Shown here: positions 62,431 through 63,552 of the stretch, piece after piece
Layout: each line of letters starts with the position of its first letter
Numbering within the stretch: the first letter of the stretch is position 1
From: Candidatus Heimdallarchaeota archaeon
GTDB taxonomy: Archaea > Asgardarchaeota > Heimdallarchaeia > Heimdallarchaeales > Heimdallarchaeaceae
Reading direction: 5' to 3'
Assembly: GCA_021399345.1 (NCBI GenBank)
Contig: JAAFKI010000184.1
Coordinates: 1 to 63,552 of the forward strand
Length of the DNA: 63,552 nucleotides
Position numbers and translations under genes: made by a program
Notes under the pieces: generated by a model
What the model was told of the DNA's origin: nothing
Databases searched by the model: none
Seen by the model: only the letters and a program-made list of their open reading frames with translations

Positions 62431-63552
62431 ATGGTAAGGTTTTTTAGGTCGAGTTTTGAATTGTGGTTGATGGCTATCCAAGATAGAGATAAGCAAGAGT
62501 CAGCCTTGAAAAAAACTCTTCAAAAATTTACAGAGTTACTGCCTTCTGTTAAACCTGAAATACCTCCCGCTGAAAAAGCATTACTTATTATTGATGGTAC
62601 TGCTAAATCAAAAGCAGCAGTTCTGTGTGCAGGGGAGCTAAATAGACATTTTGGAACAAAAATCGATGTTGTTTGTTTCTATACAGTACAACCTTCAACA
62701 GCTTCAGAGACAACCAAAGAAAGCTATGAAGACTCTCTAGCTTTTGCATATGAACATCTTCTCAGTGATGATTTCGAAATTAAAGGAGAAGTTGTTGAAA
62801 ACTTGGAAAATCTTAGATCTATTCTGGACAATGTTATTATGACAACAGAATATGATATTATTATTGTTCCTTCTTCATTTATAGGTTTGAGGGAAAATCA
62901 GATAACAGATGATGAAGATGAAGATACAGAAGCCAGTATTACTGTTTTAGGAAGCTTATTTGATCATCTTCTAGAAGACATCGAAGGGATACCTGTTCTT
63001 TTAGTAGAAAGTGAAAGGATAAATCTCGACTTATTATTCAAAAATATTGGTTTATTTTTCAGTAATACTACACAGTTACCTTATATGTTTGAAAAAGCTC
63101 TAAAATACAGTTTAAAGAAATCGGATATACATTGTTTGATTAATATTGATCCAAGTTATCATGAAAGTAAAAGTAAAGAGGAATTAGAAGCTCTTGTCAA
63201 GAAATCAAAAGAAGATTTAGAAAGGTTTGAAAGAGCAAATTCAGAAGTCTTTCGTGAAGCATCAAGATTCGTTGATACACACATAATGTCAACAGACAGT
63301 GTGGAAGTTTTCAAACAGGAACTCTCAAGCTTCGGTAAGGATACAGGTATTCTTATGATTTATATGCCCACTACACATTCCAGCCTCTATGGTTTTTTCA
63401 CAGATTTGCTTGAAGATCCAGATATAGCATTTCCAATTTTAATTGCTAAAAGAAAAATAGTAGTTGAGAAAGAAGAACCAAAGGTAGAAGAAGAAGAACC
63501 AAAGGTAGAAGAAGAAGAACCAAAGGTAGAAGAAGAAGAACCAAAGGTAGAA
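62431..63552 (+). CDS. tandem USP-like protein with acidic repeat tail, cut by the window end
   Basis: At least 374 residues, open at the window edge. Two alpha/beta units resemble universal stress protein folds: unit 1 about 45-155 (KALLIIDGTAKSKAAVL to YDIIIVPSSF), unit 2 about 185-345 (NIGLFFSNTTQ to TGILMIYMP). Neither shows the clear GxxG(x9)GS ATP loop. From residue 347 the protein enters Glu/Pro/Lys/Val repeats (EEEPKVE) that run off the end. The internal ATG at 62470 is an alternative start. A TATATAAGG element lies near 62336. Confidence 0.65.
   Translation, partial: MVRFFRSSFELWLMAIQDRDKQESALKKTLQKFTELLPSVKPEIPPAEKALLIIDGTAKSKAAVLCAGELNRHFGTKIDVVCFYTVQPSTASETTKESYEDSLAFAYEHLLSDDFEIKGEVVENLENLRSILDNVIMTTEYDIIIVPSSFIGLRENQITDDEDEDTEASITVLGSLFDHLLEDIEGIPVLLVESERINLDLLFKNIGLFFSNTTQLPYMFEKALKYSLKKSDIHCLINIDPSYHESKSKEELEALVKKSKEDLERFERANSEVFREASRFVDTHIMSTDSVEVFKQELSSFGKDTGILMIYMPTTHSSLYGFFTDLLEDPDIAFPILIAKRKIVVEKEEPKVEEEEPKVEEEEPKVEEEEPKVE
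63469..63552 (+). repeat. 21-base tandem repeat at the window end
   Basis: Four consecutive copies of a 21-base unit, GAAGAAGAACCAAAGGTAGAA, coding EEEPKVE, the first with one mismatch. The window stops exactly at the end of a copy, so the true copy number is unknown and an assembly break in the repeat is possible. Confidence 0.85.

Overview
The window is A+T-rich and carries archaeal information and metabolism genes. These include the archaeal route to coenzyme A (ketopantoate hydroxymethyltransferase, ketopantoate reductase, pantoate kinase, phosphopantoate-beta-alanine ligase, CoaBC), a ferredoxin-dependent 2-oxoacid oxidoreductase, a probable F420-dependent luciferase-like enzyme, a SOSS-B-like OB-fold protein, and archaeal TATA boxes close to start codons. 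It also holds a protein (57065-58546) whose C-terminal part is unmistakably of the eukaryotic actin/Arp family. Together these point to an Asgard archaeon, perhaps of the Heimdallarchaeia. The class-level placement is inference. No rRNA, tRNA, CRISPR array or complete insertion sequence was found.

Layout. Positions 1-16.3 kb hold an ABC exporter remnant, secreted hydrolases (amidohydrolase, metallophosphoesterase), a methyltransferase, a 1406-residue 2-hydroxyacyl-CoA dehydratase-activase-like protein, a sulfotransferase, a membrane-bound winged-helix regulator beside a secreted protein with a repeat-rich promoter, and two tandem alpha/beta hydrolases. Positions 16.3-21.7 kb are the coenzyme A block, interrupted by ferritin. 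Positions 21.7-24.5 kb hold a small Cys-rich protein, a NUDIX hydrolase and a CcrM/HinfI-like restriction-modification pair. Positions 24.7-37 kb hold an S9 peptidase, MMPL-type and DASS-type transporters, KorAB, an AEC permease and a large orphan. Positions 37-46 kb hold a DinB-like protein, an aminotransferase, a subtilase, a bacterial-type PlsY, a GNAT protein, membrane proteins and a beta-helix surface protein. Positions 46-50.6 kb hold a serine recombinase and the larE-larC-larB operon for the nickel-pincer cofactor, then an SDR. Positions 50.6-63.5 kb hold a GT-C-like membrane enzyme, a PAS protein, an OB-fold protein, an F420-type oxidoreductase paired with a degenerate acyl-carrier-like protein, DUF1015, the zinc-ribbon actin, a serine-synthesis pair (serA plus class V aminotransferase) and an edge-truncated tandem USP-like protein ending in acidic repeats.

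Cooperation. The CoA genes cover pantoate synthesis through 4'-phosphopantetheine. SerA and the aminotransferase form a two-gene operon. LarE, LarC and LarB form a complete cofactor pathway with no LarA in view. Five secreted proteins share a similar C-terminal tail (a Thr-Ser/Asn doublet, a hydrophobic helix and a basic end), which suggests common surface anchoring. The most unusual items are the zinc-ribbon/actin fusion with a degraded nucleotide-binding loop, PlsY plus an acyl-carrier-like protein in an archaeal context, and the membrane regulator with its direct-repeat promoter.
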